A DNA stretch of 64,000 nt, taken from Aquabacterium sp. OR-4 (lineage in GTDB: Bacteria; Pseudomonadota; Gammaproteobacteria; Burkholderiales; Burkholderiaceae_C). The stretch is from positions 1,860,001 to 1,924,000 of the forward strand of contig NZ_JAOCQD020000001.1 of assembly GCF_025290835.2 (NCBI RefSeq), written 5' to 3'. Of this stretch, positions 56,234 to 64,000 are shown in pieces (position 1 is the stretch's first letter; each line of letters begins with the position of its first letter). The notes under the pieces were generated by a model. That model was not told where the DNA came from. It saw only the letters and a program-made list of their open reading frames with translations, and did not search any database. The translations under genes and the position numbers were made by a program.

Positions 56234-57901
56234 ATGTCAGAGCCGATCCTCGTCGCCCAGCACGGCGTTGCCGAGTGCCACCTGCTGCCCGCGCTGGCCA
56301 ACCGCCACGGCCTGATCACCGGCGCCACCGGCACCGGCAAGACCATCACGCTGCAAACCCTGGCCGAGAACTTCAGCAAGATCGGCGTGCCGGTGTTCAT
56401 GGCCGATGTGAAGGGCGATCTCACCGGCATCAGCCAGGCCGGCAGCGTGAGCCCCAAACTGGCGCAGATCCTCGCCGAGCGCGGCCTGGCCACGCCCACC
56501 CCGCTGGCCTGCCCCACCACGCTGTGGGACGTGTTCGGCGAGCAGGGCCACCCGGTGCGCGCCACCATCAGCGACTTCGGGCCGCTGCTGCTGGCGCGCA
56601 TGCTCAACCTCAACGACACCCAGGCCGGCGTGTTGAACATGGTGTTCAAGATCGCCGACGACCAGGGCCTGCTGCTGCTGGACCTGAAGGATCTGCGCGC
56701 CATGCTGCAGCATGTGGGCGACAACGCCAGCCAGTTCACCACCGAGTACGGCAATGTCTCGGCGGCCAGCATCGGCGCCATCCAGCGCGGCCTGCTGCAG
56801 ATCGAGCAGCAGGGCGGCGACAAGTTCTTCGGCGAACCCATGCTCGACATCGCCGACTTCATGCAAACGGTGACACCGGCCCCCACGTCGCCTGCGGCTC
56901 CTGCCCCCCAAGGGGGCGCGTCGGCGCCTTGGGGCGGCCCGGCGGCACCGACCTCCGGCCAGGGCGTCATCAACATCCTCTCGGCCGACAAGCTGATGAA
57001 CGCGCCGCGGCTGTACGCCACCTTCTTGCTGTGGCTGCTGAGCGAGCTGTTCGAAACCCTGCCCGAGGTGGGCGACCTCGAGAAGCCCAAGCTGGTGTTC
57101 TTCTTTGATGAAGCGCACCTGCTGTTCAAGGACGCGCCGGCCGCGCTGGTGGAACGCATCGAGCTGGTGGTGCGCCTGGTGCGCAGCAAGGGCGTGGGGG
57201 TGTACTTCGTCACCCAGAACCCGCTGGACATCCCCGACACCGTGCTGGGCCAGCTGGGCAACCGCGTGCAGCATGCGCTGCGCGCCTTCACCCCGCGCGA
57301 CCAGAAGGCGGTGAAGAGCGCCGCCGAAACCATGCGCGCCAACCCTGGCCTGGACATCGCCACCGCGATCACCGAGCTGGGCGTGGGCGAGGCCCTGGTG
57401 AGCCTGCTCGACGCCAAGGGCCGGCCCAGCGTGACCGAGCGCGTGTATGTGCTGCCGCCGGGCAGCCAGATCGGCCCGATCACGCCAGCGCAGCGCCAGG
57501 CGCTGCTGCAGGGCTCGCTGGTGGCCGGCGTGTACGAGAAGCTGGTGGACCGCGAATCGGCCTACGAGAAGCTCAAGGGCCGCGCAGTGAGCAGCGCGGA
57601 TACCGCCGCTGCCGCCACCGGCGGGCGCAGCATGGCCGATGAGGCCGCAGCCGCGATGCGCGGCGGTGCGGCCGACGCCGCCCGCGGCGCGGCGCAGGAG
57701 GCGGCCGGCGCCGCCGGTGGCGGGCTGATGGACGGGCTGAAGGATGTGCTCTTTGGCAGCACCGGCCCGCGCGGCGGCCGCCGCCCCGGCCTGGCCGAGG
57801 CCGCCGCCGGCTCGGCCATGCGCAGCATCGGCTCGGCCGTGGGCCGCGAGATCGTGCGCGGCGTGCTGGGCTCGCTGCTGGGCGGCGGGCGGCGGCGCTG
57901 A
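56234..57901 (+). CDS. HerA-like ATPase of the DUF853/YjgR family
   Basis: 555 residues. Walker [17 protein letters not shown] near residue 36, Walker [16 protein letters not shown] near 286, and the downstream sensor segment [14 protein letters not shown]. Homologous to E. coli YjgR, a soluble HerA/FtsK-superfamily NTPase of unknown role. An in-frame segment at about residues 216-240 ([20 protein letters not shown]) is encoded by a GC-rich repeat (56896-56945). The C-terminal 60 residues are Ala/Gly-rich with a glycine-arginine end. ATG at 56234 has GGAG eight bases upstream. Confidence 0.92.
   Translation: MSEPILVAQHGVAECHLLPALANRHGLITGATGTGKTITLQTLAENFSKIGVPVFMADVKGDLTGISQAGSVSPKLAQILAERGLATPTPLACPTTLWDVFGEQGHPVRATISDFGPLLLARMLNLNDTQAGVLNMVFKIADDQGLLLLDLKDLRAMLQHVGDNASQFTTEYGNVSAASIGAIQRGLLQIEQQGGDKFFGEPMLDIADFMQTVTPAPTSPAAPAPQGGASAPWGGPAAPTSGQGVINILSADKLMNAPRLYATFLLWLLSELFETLPEVGDLEKPKLVFFFDEAHLLFKDAPAALVERIELVVRLVRSKGVGVYFVTQNPLDIPDTVLGQLGNRVQHALRAFTPRDQKAVKSAAETMRANPGLDIATAITELGVGEALVSLLDAKGRPSVTERVYVLPPGSQIGPITPAQRQALLQGSLVAGVYEKLVDRESAYEKLKGRAVSSADTAAAATGGRSMADEAAAAMRGGAADAARGAAQEAAGAAGGGLMDGLKDVLFGSTGPRGGRRPGLAEAAAGSAMRSIGSAVGREIVRGVLGSLLGGGRRR
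56896..56945 (+). repeat. Dispersed-type GC repeat embedded in the HerA-like gene
   Basis: GCCCCCCAAGGGGGC (56903-56917) followed by GCGCCTTGGGGCGG (56924-56937): two nested CCCCAAGG-type inverted motifs of the kind found between genes in related Burkholderiales. Here it is translated in frame. Confidence 0.55.
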
Positions 57902-57940
57902 GGCGGCACTCGACGGCCAGCGGCACCCGCGCGCGCCGGG

Positions 57941-58987
57941 TCAGTATTTGGCGGTCAGCTTGACCGCGGTTCTGGCCACATCGGCTTCCTCGCCGTCACG
58001 GAAGTTGCGGCCCACCACCCGCTCAAGCTTGATGCCCTGCTGCCCGTTATGGCTGCGGTGGATGACCCATGAGGTCGACAGGCTGTGCTTCGTGCTGCGC
58101 GGCTGCGCACCGTTGAATTGCCTCACATGCTCGGACTGCCACTGCAACAGGTGCGGGCGCAAGCGGTTCAGCACCTGCATCGATTCCGGCAGCTCGGGCA
58201 CCAAGGCCGCCAGGCCCAGACGCACATCCAGCCCGTGCACCGACGCCGGCTGGCCGGGCGCCCGCCGTGAGCTGTGATCGACATAGGGCGCGAGGCTGCC
58301 AAACACCCACCGGTCGCGCAGGCGGATGCGCAGGGCTTCGTTGGCCACAAGCCAGTGGTAGTTCATGTCGACCGGCACCTCGATGGACGCGGTGCGCGTG
58401 TCCGTGACATCGTTGTTCTGCAGCCGCAAGGCCAGTTCATAGGCCAGGGCACCGCCGGTCTGCAGCTTCTGCCTTGCCTTGAGCACCGATCGGCCACCCA
58501 GCCGGAACGTCTGGGTGGCCACCTGGTCGACCCGCGCCATCTGGGTGGAGTCGCTCTCGAAGCCCAGCGCCAGGTAGGGCTTCATGCCCTTGACCTCTTC
58601 GGTGTCGAGCACGCCCAGCTTGCCGTAGGGCACCCAGAGAATGGCCGCCTTGGCCGTGCCGGTGGTGCGGCCTGCGCTACGCCCCAGGGCGACCTCGGCC
58701 GGATCGCCGTTGTCGGCCGAGATGGTGGTGCTTGAGCGGACGAACAGGACCTGCTCAGCCGCCGCACTGCCGCTCTTGCGGCGTTTGTGGAACTCGGCCT
58801 GGATGTCGGCATCGCGCAAGGGCTGCGCCACCGTGCCGGCCTCGAAGCCCAGGGCGCGGTCGTAGCAGCCCAGCCGCTCCTGAGCGTCGACCACGCGCTT
58901 GCAGGCCTCGAGTTCGGTCTGCGCCACGGCCGTGGCCGCCAGGCCGGCCAGGCCCCATGCCATCGAACAACGCCCGAACTTGTGCAT
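57941..58987 (-). CDS. Exported protein of unknown function, possibly an outer-membrane beta-barrel
   Basis: 348 residues, not recognised. AGGAG seven bases before the ATG at 58987 fixes the start, and a signal peptide follows (GLAGLAATAVAQ). The mature N-terminus has CKRVVDAQERLGCYDRAL, a short Cys-x-Tyr-Asp motif seen in several periplasmic proteins. The rest alternates polar and aromatic residues (for example SIEVPVDMNYHWLVANEALR) and ends in Tyr, which is suggestive of an outer-membrane barrel. The frame upstream of 58987 is not protein-like. Confidence 0.65.
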   Translation of the reverse strand: MHKFGRCSMAWGLAGLAATAVAQTELEACKRVVDAQERLGCYDRALGFEAGTVAQPLRDADIQAEFHKRRKSGSAAAEQVLFVRSSTTISADNGDPAEVALGRSAGRTTGTAKAAILWVPYGKLGVLDTEEVKGMKPYLALGFESDSTQMARVDQVATQTFRLGGRSVLKARQKLQTGGALAYELALRLQNNDVTDTRTASIEVPVDMNYHWLVANEALRIRLRDRWVFGSLAPYVDHSSRRAPGQPASVHGLDVRLGLAALVPELPESMQVLNRLRPHLLQWQSEHVRQFNGAQPRSTKHSLSTSWVIHRSHNGQQGIKLERVVGRNFRDGEEADVARTAVKLTAKY

Positions 58988-59170
58988 GTGCCGTCTCCTG
59001 TCTGCTTCATCGCGGGAGGCGCCAGCATGAAGCAGCGGCTGCCTGCCTGGCATCGTCGACTCTGAGGAAACGCCAGCGTGCGTGCACCTGGGGCGGTTGA
59101 ACGCGCTGCATGGCCCCAGGCAACGCCCGTCCGCCCGTCCGCCAGCCCGTCTACCCATCCCGCTGCGCCG

Positions 59171-60094
59171 TCAAGCCGCAGCGTCAGGCAGCCCCGCCGC
59201 CGTCGGCAACTGACGCAGCGCACTGAGCACCTGCGCCACCAGGCCGTCGCCATCGTCGTCGGCCCGCCAGGCCAGGCCCAGCGGGCGCCACAGCGCTGGC
59301 TGCAGGGCACGCAGTTGCAGGCGCGGATCAGCCGGCGCATTGCCCGGCGGCGCGCCGCCATCGGCCGGCAGCAGCGAAGCGCCATAGCCCGCCGCCACCA
59401 GGCTGCGGATGGCGTCGTTGTAGTTCAGCGCAATGCGCGGCTGCGGCCGCTGGCCGGCTTGCGCAAACCATTCGGTGCACAGGCGCGAGAGGTGGGTGCT
59501 GCCGTCATTGAGCACCAGCGGCTGCGCGGCCAGCCAGCCGGGCGTGACCGGATCGGGCGCATCCCAGGCGGCGGGCAACACGGCCAGCACCGGGTCTTGC
59601 CGCCAGGGCTCGATCTGCAGGCCGGCGCCGGGCGGCTGCGGCAGCGCCACGATGCCCAGGTCCAGCCCGCCGCTGGCCAGGCGTGCCAGGGTTTCGGCCG
59701 AGGTCAGCACCTGCACCTGCACGTCGATGCCCGGGTGCGTGGCGGCCAGGGCCTGCAGCGCCTGCGGCAGCAGCTGGGCGATGGCGCCGGTGCTGGCGCC
59801 CAGGCGCACGCGGCCGGCGTGGCCGGCAATGTGGCGGCGCACGGCATCCAGCGCGGCATCGGCGCTGTCCAGCAGGCGGCGGGCATGCTCGATCAGCAGC
59901 GCGCCGGCGCCGGTGGGCGTTACCGACGGCCGGCCGCGGCGCAGCAGCGGCGCGCCCAGGCGGCCCTCCAGCTCGGCCACATGCAGCGTGACGGTGGGTG
60001 GCGCCAGGTGCAGGGCCTGGGCGGCGGCGGCAAAGCTGCCCAGTTCGGCCACCGTCACCAGGGTGCGCAGGCGGTCGAGGTTGAATTCGCGCAT
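59171..60094 (-). CDS. LysR-family transcriptional regulator divergent from argC
   Basis: 307 residues. HTH at about 3-61 (RLRTLVTVAELGSFAAAAQAL, APPTVTLHVAELEGRLGAPL) and effector domain at about 88-295 (RVRLGASTGAIAQLLPQAL, GLDLGIVALPQPPG). Start ATG at 60094. The 107-base region shared with argC holds a LysR-type box (60102-60120). Confidence 0.91.
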   Translation of the reverse strand: MREFNLDRLRTLVTVAELGSFAAAAQALHLAPPTVTLHVAELEGRLGAPLLRRGRPSVTPTGAGALLIEHARRLLDSADAALDAVRRHIAGHAGRVRLGASTGAIAQLLPQALQALAATHPGIDVQVQVLTSAETLARLASGGLDLGIVALPQPPGAGLQIEPWRQDPVLAVLPAAWDAPDPVTPGWLAAQPLVLNDGSTHLSRLCTEWFAQAGQRPQPRIALNYNDAIRSLVAAGYGASLLPADGGAPPGNAPADPRLQLRALQPALWRPLGLAWRADDDGDGLVAQVLSALRQLPTAAGLPDAAA

Positions 60095-60101
60095 GGCTGT
60101 T

Positions 60102-60120
60102 GATTCATGAAGTCTGAATC
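60102..60120. promoter_or_regulatory. LysR-type binding box between LysR gene and argC
   Basis: GATTCA-N7-TGAATC is a perfect dyad containing the T-N11-A pattern of LysR operators. A second short palindrome, CAAG-ATTCAA-CTTG, lies at 60130-60143. Position suggests autoregulation and/or control of argC. Confidence 0.55.
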
Positions 60121-60201
60121 TCGAGTTTGCAAGATTCAACTTGTCTGATGCAAGCGGGCTCGCGAGCATGGCGGCTTCTGCCATTCAAGCCACTCCACCC
60201 C

Positions 60202-61134
60202 ATGCCGCCTCTTGTGTTCATCGACGGTGACCAGGGCACCACCGGTCTGCAGATCCGCGCCCGCCTGGCCGGCAGGCGTGACCTGCGCCTGCTGAGCCTG
60301 CCCGAGGCCGAGCGCAAGCAGCCCGAACGGCGCGCCCAGGCCCTGAACGACTGCGACATCGCCATCCTGTGCCTGCCCGACGACGCCGCGCGCGAGGCCG
60401 CCGCCTGGGTGCGCCGGCCCGGTGTGCGCCTGATCGACGCCAGCTCGGCGCACCGCACCGACCCCGGCTGGACCTACGGCCTGCCCGAGCTGTGCCCCGG
60501 CCAGGCCGCGCGCATTGCCGCCTCGCCGCGCATCAGCAACCCCGGCTGCTACCCCACCGGCGCGCTGGCCCTGCTGCGGCCGCTGGTGGATGCCGGGCTG
60601 CTGCCGGCCGACCACCCGGTGAGCATCCATGCCGTGTCGGGCTACTCGGGCCGCGGCCGGGCGGGCATCGAGGCGCATGAGGCGCCGGCGGCCGGTGAGC
60701 CCGCGCCGCCGCCGTTCCAGCTGTACGGCCTGGCCTTGGCGCACAAGCATGTGGCCGAGATCCAGCAGCATGCCGGCCTGCGCGAGCGGCCGTTTTTCGT
60801 GCCGGCCTATGGCGCCTTTCGCCAGGGCATCGTGCTGACCGTGCCGCTGCACCTGCGCCTGCTGCCCGCCGGCACCACGGTGGCCGCGCTGCACGCGGCC
60901 TTGCAGGCCCGCTACGCGGCCACGCCGCGGGTGCAGGTGCTGCCGCCGGCCGAAGCCGCGGCGCTGGCGCATCTCGACCCCACGGCGCTGAACGGCAGCG
61001 ACGACCTGCGCCTGGCCGTGCTGGCCAACCCGGCCCACGGCCAGGTGCTGCTGGCGGCGGTGTTCGACAACCTGGGCAAGGGCGCGGCCGGCGCGGCGGT
61101 GCAGAACCTCGATCTGCTGCTGCACGGCGCCTGA
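60202..61134 (+). CDS. argC: N-acetyl-gamma-glutamyl-phosphate reductase, short type
   Basis: 310 residues, matching the shorter ArgC2 group. NADP motif [18 protein letters not shown], catalytic Cys in [14 protein letters not shown] (near residue 117) and the His region [13 protein letters not shown]. It reduces N-acetylglutamyl phosphate in arginine synthesis. A LysR gene is divergent. ATG chosen at the start of the Rossmann fold; no strong ribosome binding site. Confidence 0.95.
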   Translation: MPPLVFIDGDQGTTGLQIRARLAGRRDLRLLSLPEAERKQPERRAQALNDCDIAILCLPDDAAREAAAWVRRPGVRLIDASSAHRTDPGWTYGLPELCPGQAARIAASPRISNPGCYPTGALALLRPLVDAGLLPADHPVSIHAVSGYSGRGRAGIEAHEAPAAGEPAPPPFQLYGLALAHKHVAEIQQHAGLRERPFFVPAYGAFRQGIVLTVPLHLRLLPAGTTVAALHAALQARYAATPRVQVLPPAEAAALAHLDPTALNGSDDLRLAVLANPAHGQVLLAAVFDNLGKGAAGAAVQNLDLLLHGA

Positions 61135-61150
61135 GGCGCGCGCCGGTGCC

Positions 61151-61190
61151 TGGCCGGCCGCACCCGGCCGCATCCGGCCTCACCCGGCCG
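61151..61190. repeat. 10-bp GC-rich tandem repeat after argC
   Basis: Four imperfect 10-bp units around CACCCGGCCG in the 209-base gap between argC and the next gene. Function unknown; the rest of the gap shows nothing further apart from GC-rich sequence. Confidence 0.6.
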
Positions 61191-61343
61191 CCTCGGCTCG
61201 GATTGCCCCGCCCCGCCCCGCACCGCTCCCCGCCCCCCGGCAACGCTTCGCGACGCGCAGCGGCTTTTCGTCGCAGCCCGGCTGCGCCGGCCTGCCGGGG
61301 CCGACACCATGCCGGCATGTCATCCAACCCCAGGGAGCCGAAC

Positions 61344-62102
61344 ATGCCGACCAACCGCAGCAGCAGCAACACCGATTCAAGCCCGCGCCGCGCCTTGCTG
61401 AGCCTTGCCGCCACCTCGCTGGTGGCGCTGGCCTCGGGCGCGGTACTGATCAGCGCCACGGTCTGCGTCCAGGCGCAGCAGACGGCCGGCACCACAGGCG
61501 CGACCACCGCCGCGGCCACCACACCCACACCCGCAGACAGCGACGGCGGCTTTGCCGCGGCCTTTGCCCGCTTCAGCGCCGCCAAGCCCGGTGACGAGGC
61601 GGCGATCGAGGCCGCCACCGCGCAGTTCAACAAGCTGCTGGCGGCCGCCCCCACCGACCCGGTGCTGCGCGCCTATGCCGGCGCCAGCACCTCGATGCGC
61701 GCCACCACCACCTTGCTGCCGTGGAAGAAGATGGGCCATGCCGAGGACGGCCTGGCGCTGGTCGACAAGGCGCTGGCCCAGCTCGGCCCGGCGCACGATG
61801 CGCCCAGCCACCTGGGCGTGCCGGCGGTGCTGCTGGTCAAGTTCACCGCGGCCAACACCTTTCTGGCGATGCCGGGCATGTTCAACCGCGGCGAGCGCGG
61901 CCACAAGCTGCTGGACGATGTGCTCAAGAGCCCGCTGTTCGAACCCTCGCCGGCGCCGTTCAAGGCCACCGTGTGGCTGCGTGCCGGCCAGCAGGCCGCC
62001 ACCGACCAGCAGCCCGCCCTGGCCCGCCAGTGGTACGAGAAGGCCGCCGCCAGCAGCACGCCGCAGGCCGCCGTGGCACGCAGCCGGCTGCAGGCGCTGT
62101 GA
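61344..62102 (+). CDS. Exported protein, possibly helical-repeat, leading an ABC transporter operon
   Basis: 252 residues, not firmly recognised. A signal peptide (RRALLSLAATSLVALASGAVL...VQAQ) is followed by a Thr/Ala linker and a helical region (FARFSAAKPGDEAAIEAATA, ALARQWYEKAAASSTPQAAVA) that resembles TPR-type repeats. GGGAG upstream of the ATG supports the start. It lies 46 bases before the ABC ATPase gene, so it may be a periplasmic partner of that transporter. Confidence 0.7.
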   Translation: MPTNRSSSNTDSSPRRALLSLAATSLVALASGAVLISATVCVQAQQTAGTTGATTAAATTPTPADSDGGFAAAFARFSAAKPGDEAAIEAATAQFNKLLAAAPTDPVLRAYAGASTSMRATTTLLPWKKMGHAEDGLALVDKALAQLGPAHDAPSHLGVPAVLLVKFTAANTFLAMPGMFNRGERGHKLLDDVLKSPLFEPSPAPFKATVWLRAGQQAATDQQPALARQWYEKAAASSTPQAAVARSRLQAL

Positions 62103-62148
62103 TGCGCCGGGCCCCACACGCCGCGCGCCCGTGCCACCGGGAGCAGGC

Positions 62149-62910
62149 ATGAGCCGCGCCGCGCCACCCCCAGGCGCCAATCCCGCAGCGCAAAGCGCGC
62201 AGGCTCGCCCGGCAGGCACCGTGCTGTGCCTGCGCGGCGTGCACAAGACCTACCGCCTGGGCGCCCATGTGGTGCCGGCGCTGCAGGGCGTGGATCTGGA
62301 CGTGGCGCCGGGCGAGATGCTGGCGCTCACCGGCCCCTCGGGCAGCGGCAAGAGCACCATCCTGAACCTGGCCGGGCTGGTGGACCGCGCCGATGCCGGC
62401 ACGGTGACCCTGCATGGCCCGCAGGGTGCGGTGGACGCCGGATCGCTGGACGAGACCGCCGCCACGCTGCTGCGCCGCGACGCCATCGGCTTCGTCTTCC
62501 AGAGCTTCAACCTGGTGCCGGTGATGACCGTGGCCGAGAACGTCGACTACCCGCTGTTCATCGCCGGCCTGCCGGCGCCCGAGCGCCGCCAGCGCGTGGC
62601 CGAGATGCTCGAGGCCGTGGGCCTGCACGCGCATGGGCACCACCGGCCCGATGCGCTCTCGGGCGGCCAGCGCCAGCGGGTGGCGATTGCCCGTGCCCTG
62701 GTCAAGCGCCCGGCGCTGGTGATTGCCGACGAGCCCACCGCCAACCTCGATTCACGCACTGCCGACCAGGTGCTCGACCTGATGCGCGAGCAGGGCCACC
62801 GCCACCGGGCCGCGTTTCTGATCGCCACCCACGACGAGCGCCTGCTGGCGCGCTGCGACCGCCGCATCCGCCTGCTGGATGGCCGCATCCTGGAAGGGGA
62901 AGCCGCATGA
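62149..62910 (+). CDS. ABC transporter ATP-binding protein, LolD/MacB type
   Basis: 253 residues. Walker A GPSGSGKSTILNLAG near residue 63, Q-loop FVFQSFNLVPVMTVAENV, signature LSGGQRQRVAIARAL, and Walker B ALVIADEPTANLD. The FNLVPVMTVAENVDYPL sequence places it with LolD/MacB/FtsE ATPases that pair with FtsX-like permeases. It powers release or extrusion driven from the inner membrane. The stop overlaps the permease start (ATGA, 62907-62910). Confidence 0.95.
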   Translation: MSRAAPPPGANPAAQSAQARPAGTVLCLRGVHKTYRLGAHVVPALQGVDLDVAPGEMLALTGPSGSGKSTILNLAGLVDRADAGTVTLHGPQGAVDAGSLDETAATLLRRDAIGFVFQSFNLVPVMTVAENVDYPLFIAGLPAPERRQRVAEMLEAVGLHAHGHHRPDALSGGQRQRVAIARALVKRPALVIADEPTANLDSRTADQVLDLMREQGHRHRAAFLIATHDERLLARCDRRIRLLDGRILEGEAA

Positions 62911-64000
62911 AATGGTTGAAGTTCGCGTGGCACAACACGCTGCGCAACCCGCGGCGATCGGCCGTGACGGTCAGCATCGCGGCACTCGGCACGGCGGCCA
63001 TCTTGCTGGCCGGCGGCTTTGCGCTGTTCACCTACCGCGGCCTGGCCGAGATGTCGGCGCGCGCCACCGGCCACCTGATCGTGGCCCGCGCCGAGCAGTT
63101 CAGCCGCGATGAAGACACGCCGCTGCAGCACGGCCTGGACGGCGCCGAGGCGCTCAAGCAGCAGCTGCTGGTCGACGACGCGGTGCGCCAGGTCTTGCCG
63201 CGCGTCGAGTTCTCGGGCCTGATCAGCAATGGCGACAAGAGCACGGTGATGATGGCCACCGGCATCGACCCCGATGCCGAGTTCGCGATTAAGGGGCCGT
63301 TCCTCCAGGTCAAGGCCGGCAAGGTGCTCAGCTCCGACCAGCGCCTGCACGTGATGCTGGGCGAGGCGCTGGCACGCAGCCTCAAGGCCACGCCGGGCAG
63401 CAGCCTCACGCTGCTGGCCAGCACCACCGAGGGGGCGCTCAATGCGCTGGATGTCACCGTCACCGGCGTGGTGTCCACCGGCATCCCCGAGATGGACAAG
63501 CGCCTGGTCTACACCGATGTGGCCACCGCCCAGAAGCTGCTGGTGACCCAGCGCGTGTCGAGCCTGGGCGTGTTTCTCAACCGGATGGACGCCACCGATG
63601 CCACCCAGGCCCGGCTGCGTGCCCGGCTGCCGCAGCTGGCGGTGCAGACCTGGGTCGACCAGGCCACCTTCTACCGCAGCGTGAAAGACCTCTACAACCG
63701 CATCTTCGGTGCGCTGGGTCTGATCATCGGCGTGATCGTGGTCTTCGTGGTCACCAATGCCATGGCCATGGCGGTGATCGAGCGCACGCGCGAGATCGGC
63801 ACCCTGCGGGCGCTGGGCACCCTGCCCGGCCAGCTGGTGCGCAGCTTTGCGCTGGAAGGCCTGCTGCTGGGCGGCATGGGCGCCCTGGCCGGCGTGCTGG
63901 TCTCGCTGGGCATCACCGTGGCGCTGCTGGTGTTTCCGGTGCAGATGCCGCCACCGCCCGGCCGCAGCAGCGGCTACCCGCTGCAGATCGCCTTCGACGG
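62907..64000 (+). CDS. ABC transporter permease, FtsX/MacB type, cut by window edge
   Basis: 364 codons are visible, with no stop before the edge. An N-terminal helix (about residues 20-45, VSIAALGTAAILLAGGFALF) is followed by a large periplasmic MacB-PCD-like domain (about 50-260), then helices starting at about 268 (IFGALGLIIGVIVVFVVTNAM) with the FtsX motif ERTREIGTLRALG. It works with the ATPase upstream, probably on a lipid, lipoprotein or peptide substrate. Confidence 0.92.
   Translation, partial: MKWLKFAWHNTLRNPRRSAVTVSIAALGTAAILLAGGFALFTYRGLAEMSARATGHLIVARAEQFSRDEDTPLQHGLDGAEALKQQLLVDDAVRQVLPRVEFSGLISNGDKSTVMMATGIDPDAEFAIKGPFLQVKAGKVLSSDQRLHVMLGEALARSLKATPGSSLTLLASTTEGALNALDVTVTGVVSTGIPEMDKRLVYTDVATAQKLLVTQRVSSLGVFLNRMDATDATQARLRARLPQLAVQTWVDQATFYRSVKDLYNRIFGALGLIIGVIVVFVVTNAMAMAVIERTREIGTLRALGTLPGQLVRSFALEGLLLGGMGALAGVLVSLGITVALLVFPVQMPPPPGRSSGYPLQIAFD

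Noticed and set aside
56234..57901. Defence system based on a HerA-like ATPase
   Set aside because: The protein is of the YjgR/DUF853 group and no nuclease, SIR2 or NurA-like partner is adjacent.

Overview
The window is about 64 kb of very GC-rich, tightly packed chromosome from a Gram-negative bacterium, most likely a betaproteobacterium of the order Burkholderiales (Rubrivivax / Leptothrix / Ideonella-like lineage). This rests on the aceE-aceF-lpdA order with a lipoyl domain on LpdA, a betaproteobacterial proteasome homologue (BPH), a phasin with PhaR-like operator sites, a PEP-CTERM protein, the cysI-DUF934-cysH-cysD-cysN sulfate cluster, and the family composition overall. It reads as ordinary core chromosome: no phage, insertion sequence, CRISPR array, rRNA or recognisable defence island was seen. 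No intergenic gap exceeds 300 bases.

Layout. 1-5161 (minus): pyruvate dehydrogenase operon aceE-aceF-BPH-lpdA (lpdA runs off the left edge). 5361-8581 (plus): a FixL/FixJ-like two-component pair diverging from aceE, ending in a strong terminator. 8818-12607: folD, oligopeptidase A, and a DUF4124-glutaredoxin protein. 12604-15458 (minus): MFS transporter and rmuC. 15602-19305 (minus): a molybdenum hydroxylase pair (IorAB-like) and a LysR regulator, divergent from an MFS transporter and a carboxymuconolactone-decarboxylase-family gene (19386-21417). 21430-25536 (minus): 2-hydroxyacid dehydrogenase with an unusual 27-bp array over its stop codon, NhaD-type antiporter, thioesterase and HDAC-like deacetylase. 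25691-26251: phasin with a clear promoter and paired operator-like sites. 26454-28906 (minus): FAD-linked oxidase and a patatin lipoprotein.

29080-36293 (plus) is a complete assimilatory sulfate reduction operon: TauE/SafE permease, CysI, DUF934, an APS-reductase-type CysH, CysD, CysN and a uroporphyrinogen-III methyltransferase that supplies siroheme to CysI. It is followed by fdxA and a ferredoxin-NADP reductase. A TPP (thiamin pyrophosphate) riboswitch at 37930-38028 lies in front of a TonB-dependent receptor, making that receptor a candidate outer-membrane thiamin or thiamin-precursor transporter. tRNA-Asn(GTT) follows. 40536-47537 (minus) is a housekeeping run: rng, maf, rlmH, rsfS, nadD, hemF, purD, yebC.

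47751-52770 (plus): PEP-CTERM protein, GST-like protein and GMC oxidoreductase. Then come LysR and a hydrolase-LuxR fusion (minus), a repeat-bearing membrane protein and a HerA-like ATPase (plus), an unknown exported protein and LysR (minus), argC (plus), and an exported helical-repeat-like protein leading an FtsX/MacB-type ABC transporter cut by the right edge.

Two genome-style features recur. Short in-frame tandem repeats of 6, 9 or 12 bp sit in Ala/Pro/Thr-rich segments of several proteins. TTGA stop/start overlaps occur at three gene junctions. The observations most worth following up are the riboswitch-controlled receptor, the BPH gene inside the pyruvate dehydrogenase operon, the phaP operator pair and the 27-bp array that copies a stop codon.
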